Shown here: piece by piece, positions 1-12,104 of the stretch
Layout: each line of letters starts with the position of its first letter
How positions within the stretch are numbered: position 1 is the stretch's first letter
Source: Mytilus edulis
Taxonomy: Eukaryota; Mollusca; Bivalvia; Mytilida; Mytilidae
Direction of reading: 5' to 3'
Assembly (NCBI RefSeq): GCF_963676685.1
Contig: NC_092357.1
Span: forward strand, 64,342,958-64,406,957
Length of the DNA: 64,000 nucleotides
Notes under the pieces: generated by a model
Told to the model about the DNA's origin: nothing
The model's input: only the letters and a program-made list of their open reading frames with translations
The model's database searches: none
Program-made: the position numbers and the translations under genes

Positions 1-4
1 ATTT

Positions 5-12
5 TATATAAA
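5..12 (+). promoter_or_regulatory. TATA-like box upstream of the propeller gene
   Basis: The word TATATAAA lies about 58 bases before the predicted start codon at 70, and a TCAGTT initiator-like word sits just before that ATG. The window starts here, so any further upstream context is missing. The core-promoter role is inferred from position only. Confidence 0.3.
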
Positions 13-69
13 ACTGTTATTAAATGCTGAGGAGTTACACAATTATGATTATGTTTAGATCAGTTCAAC

Positions 70-3000
70 ATGAAGTGCAAGTTAGTGGTTTTTTCTGAAT
101 TGTTTATTTTATTCTGCCTTATTGGTCAAGGTGAGTACAAGAAACACTTTCAAATAAAATATTACAATCAGTTAGCAAAAAATTCCAGAAACAATTCTAA
201 AAAAATATACGGTTGAATAAGAAAAGAATGGCATAATAAGACAAACTTAATCTTCTTTGAAAATACAACGAATAAACCCAGTAAACCATGAAATGAATCA
301 ACGCATCTTACATTTTCGCAAATTTATTCACGAATGTTAAGGATGACAACAAATTAACAATAAATACAATATGGACATGAAGATGCTTTAACTGTGTAGA
401 CTGCAACCGGAAATTGAGGGTGAATTGGATTAACAAAAAAATATGCGTTGCAATAGGCCACGCACGGACCACTGAGGGGTTTGTTGCAAGGGTTCTATAC
501 GACACAAAAGTGTGGCGCTTTTTCTACGTACATCATCTAAAACGTCCCCATTCTGACGGGATATTGCTTCGTACTTGTACATTTCGCACAATAAACATTA
601 TTAAAGGTGTACTCTTATATCGTGTATATATAATGTAGTAAGTGAAGACGGAGAACATGATACATAGGAAAACGAAAAACAAACCAGTTAACAGTTTTGA
701 AGAAATCAGAACCATGTTTTTTCTGTAATGATGCAACTTATATTTGATAAGTTATGATTTTGAGAGTAAAGCGTTGTGGCAATTATATATAATATATTTT
801 TAATTCACATTGAAGGTGTTCAATTTAAACTTATTGTTTCAACGTTTGGTAAGATTACAGAAGTAAATTTGCAGACTAGGGCAGTTACACATCTTTTGAC
901 CAATCTAGAGAGTGAAATTGATTCTATGGATTATGATTATAAAAATGGATATATTTATTTTCCAAGATACAGTAAAAACGACATATTAAGGTATGTCGAA
1001 CTATTTGAGACTTATTTCAAAATATGGTATCAATATACGTTATCCGTATTATACATTTAAAGTATTGAAGTTTATATGCATGTTTGAATAACTTTTCTTA
1101 AATCTTCACCTTTAATTTAACATGCATATTCGTGTTGTTCAAGAAATTTGTTCTGTATCCTACACATTTTAAAGCTGTAAAACCTCAGTATTTAATAAAA
1201 ACGATGGTTATAGTTTCGACATAACATAATTAATATAATGAATTATTTAAAGTTCTCAAAAATGAAATTCATTTTACTTTTAAAAACAGTTAAATTGCTA
1301 TCCGGAAACTCAAAGTTACAGTATTGTATATATATACGAGTTTCATCCTTTAAATGATGATACAGCTGTAATAATAGTCATTAATCGATTAAGCGACAGA
1401 AAAAATCGGGATAATAAAAACCAAAATCGTGCACGGCGTTTCTAGTCATTCAACAGACACACGAATGAGTATCGAAGTGACTACACCCGCAAGCTCTACC
1501 TCCCCGTAAATCGTCAATTTAGATAACCTGGACACCTATTGTCTGATCTCAAAAACCTTATCATCACTGACATACGCCGAAACGACGGTTGGTTAAGGGC
1601 CGACAGACTTGCCCGAGAAAGGTTTTGGATACAAACAATAAAGAACATTTTTCTTAGAAGTCATTATTGAAAAAAAAGTCCATACCAACACTTTACTGTA
1701 ACTAAGCTTTTAGTACCGGACTCGCACGCACACGTTAAAGGAATTCATTCCTCCTCAAAAACAGCAATACTGAAAAAAAATATCAGCATATTAAAATCTT
1801 ATAATTTGTATAACGACCACGGTTAATATTTTAGTTTGATTACCACACATCAACCTAATTTTACATCTTACTTATGTAGGATATCTATCCAATCAAGCAT
1901 GATATACAAGAGGGACATTCAAACTCGCAGTTCGAAAACAAACTGACAACGTCAAGGCTTAAAAATAAAAAGACAAACAAACAAATAATAGTACACCAGA
2001 CAAAACATAGAACACTAAAGACACGAACCCTACAAAAATCTGGGGGTGATCTCAGGTGCACTGGAAGGGTAAGCAGATACTGCGCCTCATGTGGCACCCG
2101 TCGTGTTGGTTATGTTATTACAAATCCGTTAAATAGTGTAATTCGGTAAGTCATTCTTGAAAAGAGAAAGGAAATGTAGTTAGAACAAAAAGATACAATA
2201 GATACAATTATTTCGGCCTCATATCTTGACTTACATGTAGAAATTTACAATGAGGGTCTGTTAAAAGCAAACCTTTAACATAAAAGAGATGATTTCAACT
2301 TTCAAGTTTTGAATTTCCCATTTCTATGTAGCAACAATACAGCGGCCCCTTTCCTATGATGATTTTCTAGAGAGAAGTGTGATGCTCATAAGGAAGCTAC
2401 TGAACCAATAGTTCCAAATGGTTAAGTTGAAATCTTCATTTTGTTAATTGAACGGATGTCATCTCGATTTGGTTGACCATTACGGAACATCTGATTAACA
2501 GATGATACTGTATATGTATAAAATGTCATAACTGCAATCATGTCCCCTTTTCAAGAATGTGACCTACGCAATTAAACTTGCATGAGCAACCCGATGGATG
2601 TCTCGTGTGGAGCAGGATCTGCTGATGAACACACCTCAGTTTTAGAGGGGTTCGTGAAACTTAGTCGCTGTCTTTTTATGTTGTGTTTTTAACCTTGGCG
2701 TAGTCAGTTTATTTCGACTTATAAGTTTGAATGAATGTCACTCTGTTAGATGTCGCCCCTATCTTATACAAGTTATTCGAAATATTTAATATTTTATCAT
2801 GATTTTACTCTTTTTTTGGTCATGTTGTACCCTTTAAGACTTTCTCATTATATATAAATAAAGGCAACAGTAGTATACCGATGTTCAAAACGATATAAAC
2901 GAGTAACGATACTGATAACAATTTGTTTTGCAATTCGTTTTTTTTTAAGATTTCGTTATCCATCAAACTATACGTACCAGACAGAAAATGTGACAATGGC

Positions 3001-6000
3001 AAATAACCCTATAGGTATAGCAATTGACCCATTATACAATCATGTGTATTGGATAGAACGATATACGGGCAAGATTTATCAGTGTAACATGGATGGATCA
3101 AATCAAGTGTTAATATTACAGGATTATCCGATGTTTGCTTTAACATTAGATGTTATTAACAGGTATGTCGACATATAGAAAATTATAATTTAATAATTTA
3201 ATTATGGATGTAACGCGTCTTCTGATTGGCTGACGTTGGTTTGTTTATCAGCTCATAGACATAATATTGTCATGTGACCGTGACGTCATCAACGATTTTT
3301 CATGAATTACTCCAGTTTAAAAAAGAATTTAGAATCAAATTGTAAGGAATGACTGTAATATTTTTTTCTGTCTGTTCGTAATAACATAAAAATGTGGTGA
3401 ACACTTACAAAAACAAATGCTGCTTCATTGTCAACACATCTGTTGGCCATAAAAAGAACGTTTATTTCTTGAAAAACAATAACAACAAAGAAACAAGGGA
3501 AGTTGTCTCATTGGCAATAATATCACATCTTTTTTTTTATATTAATTGTGTCTTCATTATAAAACACATGCATTTTACATCTATGTGTGGCATTTCATTT
3601 AATAATAGTTAAAATGGAAATAGTGTTTCTTAAAATTGCTTTCAACGTTGGTTTTCTTTTGTGCATAATGATACATTGTTTTAATAGACAATGATGAAAA
3701 AAACGTACAAACCGCCCTGTATTTTACTAAGAATACTGCTTGCATCTTTGTGTCGTTTCGCACTTTGACACAAAACACGTAATATGCTCTGTGACTCAGG
3801 CCGTTTATATGTATTTTAAATCATGTTTTGTCTACATGCAATCGATAGTGGATGTAGGCCTTGTGTAGGTTAAGTGTACACAAAACTAGGCATTCAGAAC
3901 ATTAATTGTACCATGTATAATTAAAAAAGAAACGATTTTTATATAAAATTGATACTTATAACACTTATTAATAAAGTTCTTTACAGAAATATTTGTCTAA
4001 ACTTGATATATTTATTTGTGATAAAAACACTTTACGTAGCCTTAATAACCCAAGAATCAAGACTCATTCATCATCATTGCCGAACACATAATTCATTTGA
4101 AATGATCTTCCCGAATCGACTGAACGTACACACTGACAGCAATATTTGCCACTGGTCTTTACTCAATCAACGATTCACTCGTAAATGCATTACTGAAAAA
4201 GGGTGAGGTTAATTGTTTGTTTGTGCAGTATCTCAAACCCGTTAAAATAAAATTAGAAATAAAAAAACATTACCCCCTCCCTTTGACAAATACTCCTTGA
4301 AGAAAAAATCCCATTTGAAACAAACAGACAAGATAGAAATGTAGAGATCCTTAACATCGCAATTCTTTTTCTATGTCTGTAAGCACGCCGATGCAGCCTA
4401 TGTTTTAATACGTAATCGAGACATCTTTAAACTACTGCAAATCATCCAAAATGACTTTCTTAAAAATGACCACTTAACTTCAAAGAAAAAAGGGAGGGGG
4501 GGCTTCTGAGTCAGAATTGTTTTCTCGCGCGAAAGAATATATTTGGTTTATTTCGATGGTACCAATTCAATAATTAACACTATAATGTATGGGGAAACTT
4601 TTGATTCAGAATATTTGTTCATTCTAATGATCTGTACGCGCATACAGATTTGATATTTTTTTTTTATCAAATTATGGAAAATTCCATCCCCCCCCCTTTA
4701 TTTTAAGTCAAGTGGTCGTTCCCTAACTGCTAGACAAGTTGTTCGAAATTCGGTTCTACGTAATGAACATTTAAATGACATATAGTTGACAAGTGTGAAC
4801 AAATCTTATGTACATGTAGCTAAACAAGGTGTATAGATGTGAACAAATTTAATGTGAAACTAGACAATACGCGTACATTACATTAAACCAAATGAAAACA
4901 TGTTTACGGTACACGGTGTTTGGTGTGAACACGGCCTCAGTAGAGATTTCCAATAAAATGACATTACTTGACATAACCGATCTATCTGACCGTATCTCGG
5001 CCTAATGCATTGAAGGTTGACGAAGGGGGCCATAAACTGTATGAAGTTTTGTCTCGCTGAATACACACACTTTGTTGGAATTAATATTATTTAAAAACTA
5101 GCACAATTTTTTTTTTTTTTTTTTTTTTTTTTACATTTTTGTTATCAAATTTGCCGTGATTTCACCGAAAATAAAGGGGATACTAGTAATTAGTTCAGTA
5201 ACCGGTTATCAAACACACCGATCATTACTTCGTCAATTCAATTGACCTATATATTTATCTCTTAAACTGTGAATTCTTAAAGCTCAGAAATCAAAATTAA
5301 GTTTGAACAAATAAAAATAATAAAATATGAAGCGTGATCATATTCACATTTTTAAGTTATCAGATTGAGGAAAGAGGTTCAAACACGCCGGAATGTAAAA
5401 GGTGTACACAACTTGCCTTTTCTTCTATTTAGCATAATCCTATAACTATTTCAAGCTACTTTGGCAAAAGAAAAATCAGATCACTGGTGCATCTGTGTCA
5501 CCTTTCCGTAGAACTTTAACAAATGAATTTATGAGGACGCATCTATAGAACAATTATGATTACACTTTACTGAATCATATAATTATAATAATATATCCTG
5601 TCTTTAATTATTATGATGCATGGGTTCTAGGAAGAGCCCGTACAAAGGTAGGTGTAATATAACTTCAATGTTCTTAAGTTATGCTTTTCTAAAATAGTTG
5701 GCGTTTAATAACTGTCTCTCTTGGTCGCAACTTCTCGACACTAACCTCTCAAAGATATCAATGGAATAGAAATATGGTCCACATTGGTCTTGTTCCGTTT
5801 AGCAGTTTAACCATTGCCAATGTTGGAAGTCCGTTAGATGTGCGGGTTGAACATGTACGCAGTCCCGTCCGGTCAAAATACGGAAGTTGAATCCGATGCC
5901 TCTTTTAGATATTATGTCACGCTCTCTATAAGTTAATGGTGTATACAATATTTGCCACTGGACGTTAAGCAACCAACTGTCAATCAGTCAACAGTAGCGT

Positions 6001-9000
6001 AAATTGAATTTTATTTCTGATGAGGCAAATGATTTGAATCCTGGAGGTTTAAGCCTCACCTTTGTTAAGGCAATGGCAAAAACATAGTGCCTATGAAAAT
6101 TCAGAATTGTTGGAAATCTATCATTAACATATATTTCTAGCGCGCATTTAATCAAACGATTCCAATTACACTTCTTTTTAAAGGCCTAGTTCTCAGTATT
6201 CGATTCGGTATTAGAATTAAGATAGGTTCCTGATCGACAAAATTATATGTATGATCTCCTCTAAAATGTTTTTTTTACACATTAGGGGATACTAAATTTA
6301 AGATCTACTATGTCTTCTAACTTTATTAATTTAACTTTTGTCAGCATGTATAGATGATACATGTAATAAAATGGAGAACTTTATTAAGTCTTGTTTATAT
6401 TAAATAGGGTTGAAGAGTACTCCATAAAATGTAGGAATGCTGCGTGTCTGTTCAAAACCTTGCTCACCAAAAGTAAGTTCGTTTAAAAAACGCAGCTATG
6501 ACCCCTTGTTCGGATCAGTTGTTTTCAATTTACACTTTGTATGTTACTTAAACAAATATCCGTATCTAGCTTCCTATTTTATGATGTATCTTGGATTTGC
6601 ATCCGATAACAAAATCTTATTATGCTATGTTGTTCAATGTTACTTACCTTACACATTTCCGTTAATATAATGATTATTTCCCCTTTAAAATGAATTCAGT
6701 CACCCATTTTAGTTTTTTAACAATAAATGGATAAAATTCTCCTAGTTAGTTCACGTCAAGAGATATTAAATATATTCCCTGAAATTGTCTTTTGTATTTG
6801 GACTCCAATAGCATATCCGTTAAAGAATACATTACAATCCATCGAACGCACCTTAATTCTCAAAAAAAAAAAAACTTTTACATATAGCGGGATTTCTGTA
6901 TCAATGCATTGTGTAATTAATGAAAAAAACAACTTTTGTTTGTAATGTAAAAGGAAGCGATAATTATATGAATTTTCAACCTTTCTAAGGATAGATTCTG
7001 AAAAAATCTGCTTTCGATATTTTCGAAATTGTCAGAAACATATCCTTTTAAATATTTTCCCCGAAACAAATGTAATAAAAAGATCGGTACACTATAAAGA
7101 CAGAAAAGCGTATAAGTGGGCGTTCATCTGCAAAGTATATTGAATAATCAAAGATAATTTGATACTTATACTAGGTATACGAAACGTTTGTTACGTGATT
7201 TTATGTCAGTAAAATAAAAGCAAGAATCCGCAAAACCACGTGATCAATAAAAATGCATTATTTCTATCATGTTTCGTCATAATAAAAAAACAACAACATA
7301 TGAACGATCATTCAAGTGTGGGATTTTAAAAGTCTTGGAACACTTTGTTTAAACTAGAGAGACGTATTCAATCAAATTTGATGGTTGGCAATAACCCGTC
7401 CCATTACGTCCGTACGTCGAGTTACGTGCGTGTGTCATTTTATTGGAAATCTCTATTACGACTTTAGATAAATACGATTTAATGATTAATATTAAAAGAA
7501 AGGTTCTGCTCAAAACGATTCGCCAGTGTTAAATCATTAGACAATGGAAAGCAGGAAGACAAAATCTAAAGCCAAACAGATTCTACACGTATGTTATCTT
7601 CTCTGTATATAATAAAATGTAGATGAATTCACTTAAGAATGAACTTAGGTGAAATTAAAAATATCACGAAACTAAAATTGATACTTTATGTTGAATGAGC
7701 AATAGTTAAAAAAGAAAATAAGCTTAAATTACTCATAAGTCATTGAGCTCCTTTTCGATTAATATAACAATATTCAAAAAATCATACGTATTTATCTCCA
7801 AATAGATACGATATCCCCGGGCTTGTAATCATATCATGATTTCCTTAATAGAGGGTTGATGCTCACAAGGAAGCTATTAAACCAAGTTTTCCAAATCGTG
7901 AAGTTGAAATTATCCCTATGTTAATTCTACAGACGGAGATGGTCGAGTGTTATGGCATAACCGTTTCACAGATGATATTTTCTTTATGTCGTAACTGCAA
8001 TCCGCGAATATGAACTACCGAGTTAAACTATTCCAACTTTATAGAAATACGTAAACACTTTATCAGCTTTCAATCAGTTTTGTTTATTTTGTTTAGTTTC
8101 ATATCTTATCTTATCTTATTCTGACAACGGACTCAGACTTCTCTTAAACCGAGTTTTACTATGCGTATTGTTGTGCGTTTGTCTTTTTATACATTGGCTA
8201 GAGGTATAGGGGAGGGTTGATATCTGAAAAAACATGTTCAACCCTGCAGAAATTGCGGTTGTCCCAAGTCAGAAGCATCTGGCTTTTGTTAGTCGTGTAG
8301 TCATTTTTATTTAAGTTTCTTGTGTGTAATTTGGAGTTAAGTATGACGTCCATTATCACTGAACTAGTATACATATGTGTTTAGGGGCCAGCTGAAAGAC
8401 GCCTCCGGATGCGGAAGTTTCTTGCTACAGTGAAGTCCAATGGTGGCCTTCGGATGTTGTCTGCTCTATGGTTGGGTTGTTGTCGCGTTGACATATTCCC
8501 CCTTTCCATTCTAAATTTTATTTCTGACACAGTTTGTTTCTAGTGCCGTGTGGAAACAGAAAAGTGCCTCCCCGTGCTTCAGGTTTATGCTCTTGTATTA
8601 TACTAGATTATGGAGTGTGTGTCCGAACGAGAACTTCGAACTTCTCTAAGTTCATTACTTTAGGAATATTTATCAAAAAGTAGTATTTTAATATTAAGTC
8701 CCATTTCCATTCGTATTATTATTAACCGGATTTGTTATAACAGGAGCCACACGTTGAGTACCACATGTGGAACAGAATCTGCTAACCCTCCGGTGCACCT
8801 GAGATCACCCCCAGGTTTTGGTGGGGTTCGTGTTGCTTAGACTTTAGTTTTCTATCTTGTGTACTATTATTTGTCTGTTTGTCTTTTTATTTTTTTGACA
8901 TGGCGTTGTTGGTTTATTTTCGATCTGTTAGTTTTACGATTGTCCCTCGGGTATCTTTCGCCCCTTTTCGAGATATTTTTTTTATAGTTTTGGCTAACTC

Positions 9001-11138
9001 GAACTTTCAACTTACCTTTGCATTGGTATTTTTTAGGTCTCCCAATCAAAAGAAACAAATAAGTATTCTGATTAAATTTTGGCAAACTACCTAATATGAG
9101 CTATCAAATATATGGACAAAAAACAAAATTGGGGTAACAAACTAAAACTGAGGGAAACGCATTAATTACAAGAGGAGAACGACGACACAAAATCAAAATG
9201 TAACACCCACAGAAACGGACTAATCATTAGACAAAACCTGATAGGAATAAAAAAATATAACAAAAGTACCGTGACACGTCTTATACCGCCTTAAACGATA
9301 GAAATTTCGGATAAAAAATCTTTTGTTTTGCATTTCTCAAAAGTAAGAATTGCTTTATATAGATGTTCTTCTTTCATGAAAATGTCCAAGTAATTTCACC
9401 ATTTACATTACAGATGGATATATTACAGTATAATTGACACCTCACACAACGTTATACGGCGAGCAAGAATAAATGGGACTGAAAAACAGACTTTTACAGA
9501 TGTGCATACACAAACAGTATCTGGTTTGAGTATAGGTATGATCATAATTTAAATACTACTGCGACTTCCACTATTATTACTTTTAACACCTAATTTTTCT
9601 ACTAATACTAATACTACTACCACTTTGATACGTTAAGTGTTTAAATTAGTCAAATGGTAATGTTTCTCTGTTAATCAAGGTTAAAATCAACAGCTTACAT
9701 GGTTAAAACATATACACTTGGCAGACGCGATAAACAGTTATCTTGATGATACCGGTGCCAAGCCGTTTGCAGACGCTTTACAAAAAATACCACCACCGGA
9801 AAGAACTAGTTTTGTTTAATATAAAGTTCGAAACGTGATTGTTTTTAATGAGTAAACATGCTTACAATTTGAAAGTTATTTTCTCATATTACTTTTACAA
9901 ATAGACAATAAACACAAAGGTTACACATATGTGACATGCAATAGGTGCAATTACATGTTGATATATGTTAAAAATATAAAAAGACTGGTATACAAAGCTA
10001 TATAACACATAATTATGATGACAAACAACGTCAGTGTCTAGAATCTATACTTCAAGACCATAACGTATTATCTTTTATGTTGATACTGAATATTAATAAA
10101 CAAGTCTTGGTATCTTCAAGTTAATTTCGATAAAGGACGAGGTGTATTTTAACATAACCATAAGTTATTATCCTTATGCTCAGATACTAGTTATTGCTCA
10201 CAAAGTCTGAAGAGCAACTGCAACCTCGTGTGAATGCCGAATTAGTTGGGAAATGTGTATCTCATATTTAGGTTAAAATGATATATTGCTGATAAGGTAT
10301 GAGACATTTATAATTTCAAAATTAAAATCGTCCTTTTTATCATTAGGGGCCGAATTTGCCCGAGTTGTCTAAGGAGTTACTACTGTGATCACTAGCCGAT
10401 CAACATTGCTGTTGGGAGTTCGAACCCCGCTGGTGCGGGTGCACTCGACCTAATTCCTAATTGACTAGGATTGTCAATTTGCCTATCAAAGGTCGGTTGT
10501 TTTTACGGGCAGTCCGGCTTCTTTCACCAATAAAAAAACTGGTCGCAACAAAATAGTCAAAAAGTGGTGTTTGGCGTGGCGTTGTTAAAACGCCAAAATA
10601 AAAAAAAAACAATATTTGTGATAATAGATTCATGTACTGAGATGATCGCTTAATTCAGGGTATAAGTCTTTATGAGAGCATGTAAAACACACACACACAC
10701 CAATAGATGTTATAAAGTCGTTGTCTTGTGGACGATCAACATATATTCTTTCAACTAAAAAATGTAGATAACAATTAGTTACCTTTAATTAATAAACATA
10801 GACAATGATACAAGTTCATTTTTGTTTTGCGAATGCTTGAAATTAATTTTGATAAAACAATTTTCATATCAGATTTTAATGAAGGACACATTTATTGGAT
10901 GGAATATATAACTGGTGATTTGATGTCTTCAGATGTTAAAGGAACTGCCGTATCACAAGTTTTCATGACGAATACTGCCAATACAAATAGAGGCATACAT
11001 GCATATCATAACATAATATACTGTTCAAATGGAAATCAAATACTAAAGGTCATAGTATCATCAACAGTTACAGCAAATATCACATACACAGACAAAGAAC
11101 AAATTTATGGTGTATTTATTTACAGTGAAACAAGTTAG
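70..11138 (+). CDS. Secreted single YWTD beta-propeller (LDL-receptor class B-like) protein, 5 exons
   Basis: Exons read by eye: 70-130, 816-990, 2950-3162, 9414-9535 and 10873-11138. Donors are GTGAGT, GTATGT, GTATGT and GTATGA; every acceptor ends in AG; the phases (1,2,2,1) join without a stop. Exon 1 encodes a signal peptide (MKCKLVVFSELFILFCLIG). The mature part has blade motifs of the LDL-receptor class B kind: YIYF at about residues 66-69, NHVYWIE at 109-115, WIYYS at 151-155, HIYWMEY at 196-202 and IIYCS near 238. About 258 residues after the signal fits one complete six-bladed propeller. No EGF, LDL-A or membrane segment is seen, unlike full LRP receptors, so it is either a stand-alone extracellular binding protein or the start of a longer gene. 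The fifth exon reads into TAG at 11136-11138, but GTTAGT at 11134 could be a donor into another exon. The introns are rich in repeats. Gene identity is firm at family level; the ligand is unknown. Confidence 0.8.
131..815 (+). other. Intron 1 of the propeller gene
   Basis: Bounded by GTGAGT and a TGAAG acceptor. Apart from the branch of sequence before the acceptor I see no gene or recognised repeat. The open frames inside it are short and without family resemblance. Confidence 0.6.
991..1884 (+). other. Intron 2, left part; no gene
   Basis: A+T-rich intron sequence. A short stretch near 1378-1440 resembles Rep-J (the 'aatcgattaagcgacag' wording). Nothing else is recognised. Confidence 0.4.
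1885..2165 (-). mobile_element. PLE-B 3'-UTR fragment, minus orientation
   Basis: Read on the minus strand it carries the family wording 'gtgccacatgaggcgcag', 'tgcacctgagatcaccccc' and 'cttgtctgtttgtctt', shared with the copies near 8.7, 30.0, 35.0 and 62.2 kb. At 34.5 kb the same wording follows a reverse transcriptase tail, so I take it as the 3' untranslated end of a Penelope-like element. It faces a plus-strand copy that starts about 50 bases to the right. Confidence 0.6.
2215..2765 (+). mobile_element. Decayed PLE-B copy: reverse transcriptase tail plus 3' UTR
   Basis: The wording corresponds to the end of a Penelope-like RT: a YLDL-like segment at about 2223, then KRDDF near 2287, then a region equivalent to the 'RKLLNQ..VKLK' part of the 34.6-kb copy, with stops and frameshifts. 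From about 2580 it continues into the family 3' UTR ('gagcaggatctgctgatg'). It lies in intron 2 of the propeller gene in sense orientation. Dead copy. Confidence 0.55.
3205..3412 (+). repeat. Rep-C dispersed repeat, copy 1
   Basis: A unit of about 200 bp that recurs at 31717-31925 and 37085-37296. It starts with 'acgcgtcttctgattggc' and ends with 'aaaatgtggtg.acactt'. The core holds CATGTGAC beside TGACGTCA (E-box and CRE-like words). The family is unnamed here; the repeat status rests on three diverged copies in this window. Confidence 0.7.
3488..3540. repeat. Rep-D fragment
   Basis: The short wording 'gttgtctcattggcaat' followed by 'atcacatcttt' matches the end of Rep-D, seen complete at 33930-34128 and 43540-43692. 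Confidence 0.5.
3541..7804 (+). other. Central part of intron 3; no gene found
   Basis: About 4.3 kb of A+T-rich intron between exons 3 and 4 of the propeller gene. It has a run of about 24 T at 5108-5132, a C-run at 4687-4696, and open frames up to 85 codons with no family resemblance. I see no exon-like or repeat signal that I can defend. Confidence 0.5.
7805..9010 (+). mobile_element. PLE-B copy split by an inserted PLE-A 3' end
   Basis: The left part (7805-8030) matches the RT tail of PLE-B, with wording for 'RGL..TRKLLNQ' and 'YGITVSQM' as in the 34.7-kb copy. The right part (about 8725-9010) resumes at 'ccggatttgttataac' and carries the family 3' UTR. In the copies at 29.98 and 34.93 kb these two parts are contiguous, so about 690 bp was inserted between them. 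Both parts are decayed. Confidence 0.6.
8085..8521 (+). mobile_element. PLE-A 3' end, plus orientation, nested in a PLE-B copy
   Basis: This is the reverse complement of the common 3'-terminal wording of PLE-A. 'ggggccagctgaaagacgcc', 'gttgggttgttgtcgc' and the terminal 'ccctttccattctaaattt' match the minus-strand ends at 16733, 23125 and 29402. It lies inside the PLE-B copy. A TATCT/TTATC pentamer run is at 8101-8121. Confidence 0.65.
9105..9260 (+). repeat. Rep-J fragment
   Basis: The wording 'acaaactaaaactgaggg' and 'aagaggagaac' is shared with 20505-20780, 21925-22320 and 31205-31400. It ends about 150 bases before exon 4 of the propeller gene. Confidence 0.6.
10345..10612 (+). mobile_element. 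tRNA-derived SINE
   Basis: The 5' part reads like a tRNA with an A-box-like 'gcccgagttgtctaagga' (about 10358) and a B-box 'gttcgaaccccgc' (about 10418), about 60 bp apart, the layout of a long-variable-arm tRNA (Leu/Ser type). A body follows with 'ggcttctttcaccaat' and 'aactggtcgc', then an A-rich tail ('ccaaaataaaaaaaaaac'). That is a SINE, not a tRNA gene: there is no closed acceptor stem and the sequence runs on for about 170 bp. It lies in intron 4 of the propeller gene, same strand. No target duplication was found by eye. Confidence 0.75.
10688..10701. repeat. (AC)7 microsatellite
   Basis: A short dinucleotide run in intron 4 of the propeller gene. Confidence 0.9.
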
Positions 11139-11875
11139 TATGTTAATCAGCATTTTCTTTTCTTTTAACACTTGAATTTGTTTTTAACGCAATGAATTGC
11201 TATTTAATTATATAATTGGTACGTACCATTTGCTCCGAAATACTTGTAACTTTAAAAATATATTTTACAGTTGATTTCATATGTAATATCATCTGCAATA
11301 GAACGATTTTTATATAAAAACATGATTAGATACATTGTAGATTAAGATATAAGTTTTTAATTTTGAGGATTTTTATAATACAAAGAAGCAGTTGTCTTTA
11401 CATACTTCATTATTTGATCTGTCTAACGTATTAATAGTGTTGTGTGAACACACTTATATACATATGTAACTTTCTATTTTCTGAGAATGTTGGAACTGCT
11501 TGATGTTACCGCTTCCTAGCATATGAGTATAATCAACATCTAGATAATGCTTTGACATATGTAATTTAATTTGCTTCAATTACAACTAATCCAGAAAATA
11601 CAATTGAGGATTCAAGTTTGTCTTCGCATGATACCTCTGTTAAATATTGGAATTAGCAGTTCTTTATAGTATCAAATTAATATTAAAATAGCATCCCTGA
11701 AAAGTTGTATATTGATAACATGTTTGAAACTGTATTATTCCCTCGTCAGTTTTGCCGTTCATAATTGTCACAATCGTTTTGTATATAAACAAAATTACAT
11801 AGTTAGACGTTAAATAATGGATATTTGTTTAAAGATTCATTTACATTTAGAAAATTTAGAAAATACCCATTTTCG

Positions 11876-12003
11876 ATGCTGTAAATGCAGAAATTATTGC
11901 TGTGTTTGTCGTTATTATTGCAATAATTTTAAGTCGTAATTGTAGTCTAAAGAGACAAAATTGCAATTATAATTGAACGCATTAATTTCTGAATTTACAG
12001 TAT
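11876..12003. mobile_element. MITE-G copy (ends like TGTAAAT..ATTTACAGTAT)
   Basis: The left end 'gctgtaaatgcagaaatt' and right end 'aatttctgaatttacagtat' are near inverted complements. The same layout recurs at 37929-38123 and 53086-53296. Non-coding and palindromic. Confidence 0.6.
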
Positions 12004-12104
12004 ATGTAAATGTATTACATTAATGTTCGCAATGCTTTTAATTTTGAAAGTTTATTTGTGTTTAAAGATATGGTTTTAGTTTAGGTAGGTATGAAAATAC
12101 AATT

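Noticed and set aside
8867-9094. Overlapping frames on both strands near 8.9-9.1 kb
   Set aside because: They lie in the 3' UTR of a PLE-B copy; the same words are frame-broken in the other copies.
10355-10440. tRNA gene
   Set aside because: A and B boxes are present, but no closed acceptor stem is seen and the sequence runs on into a SINE body and A tail.
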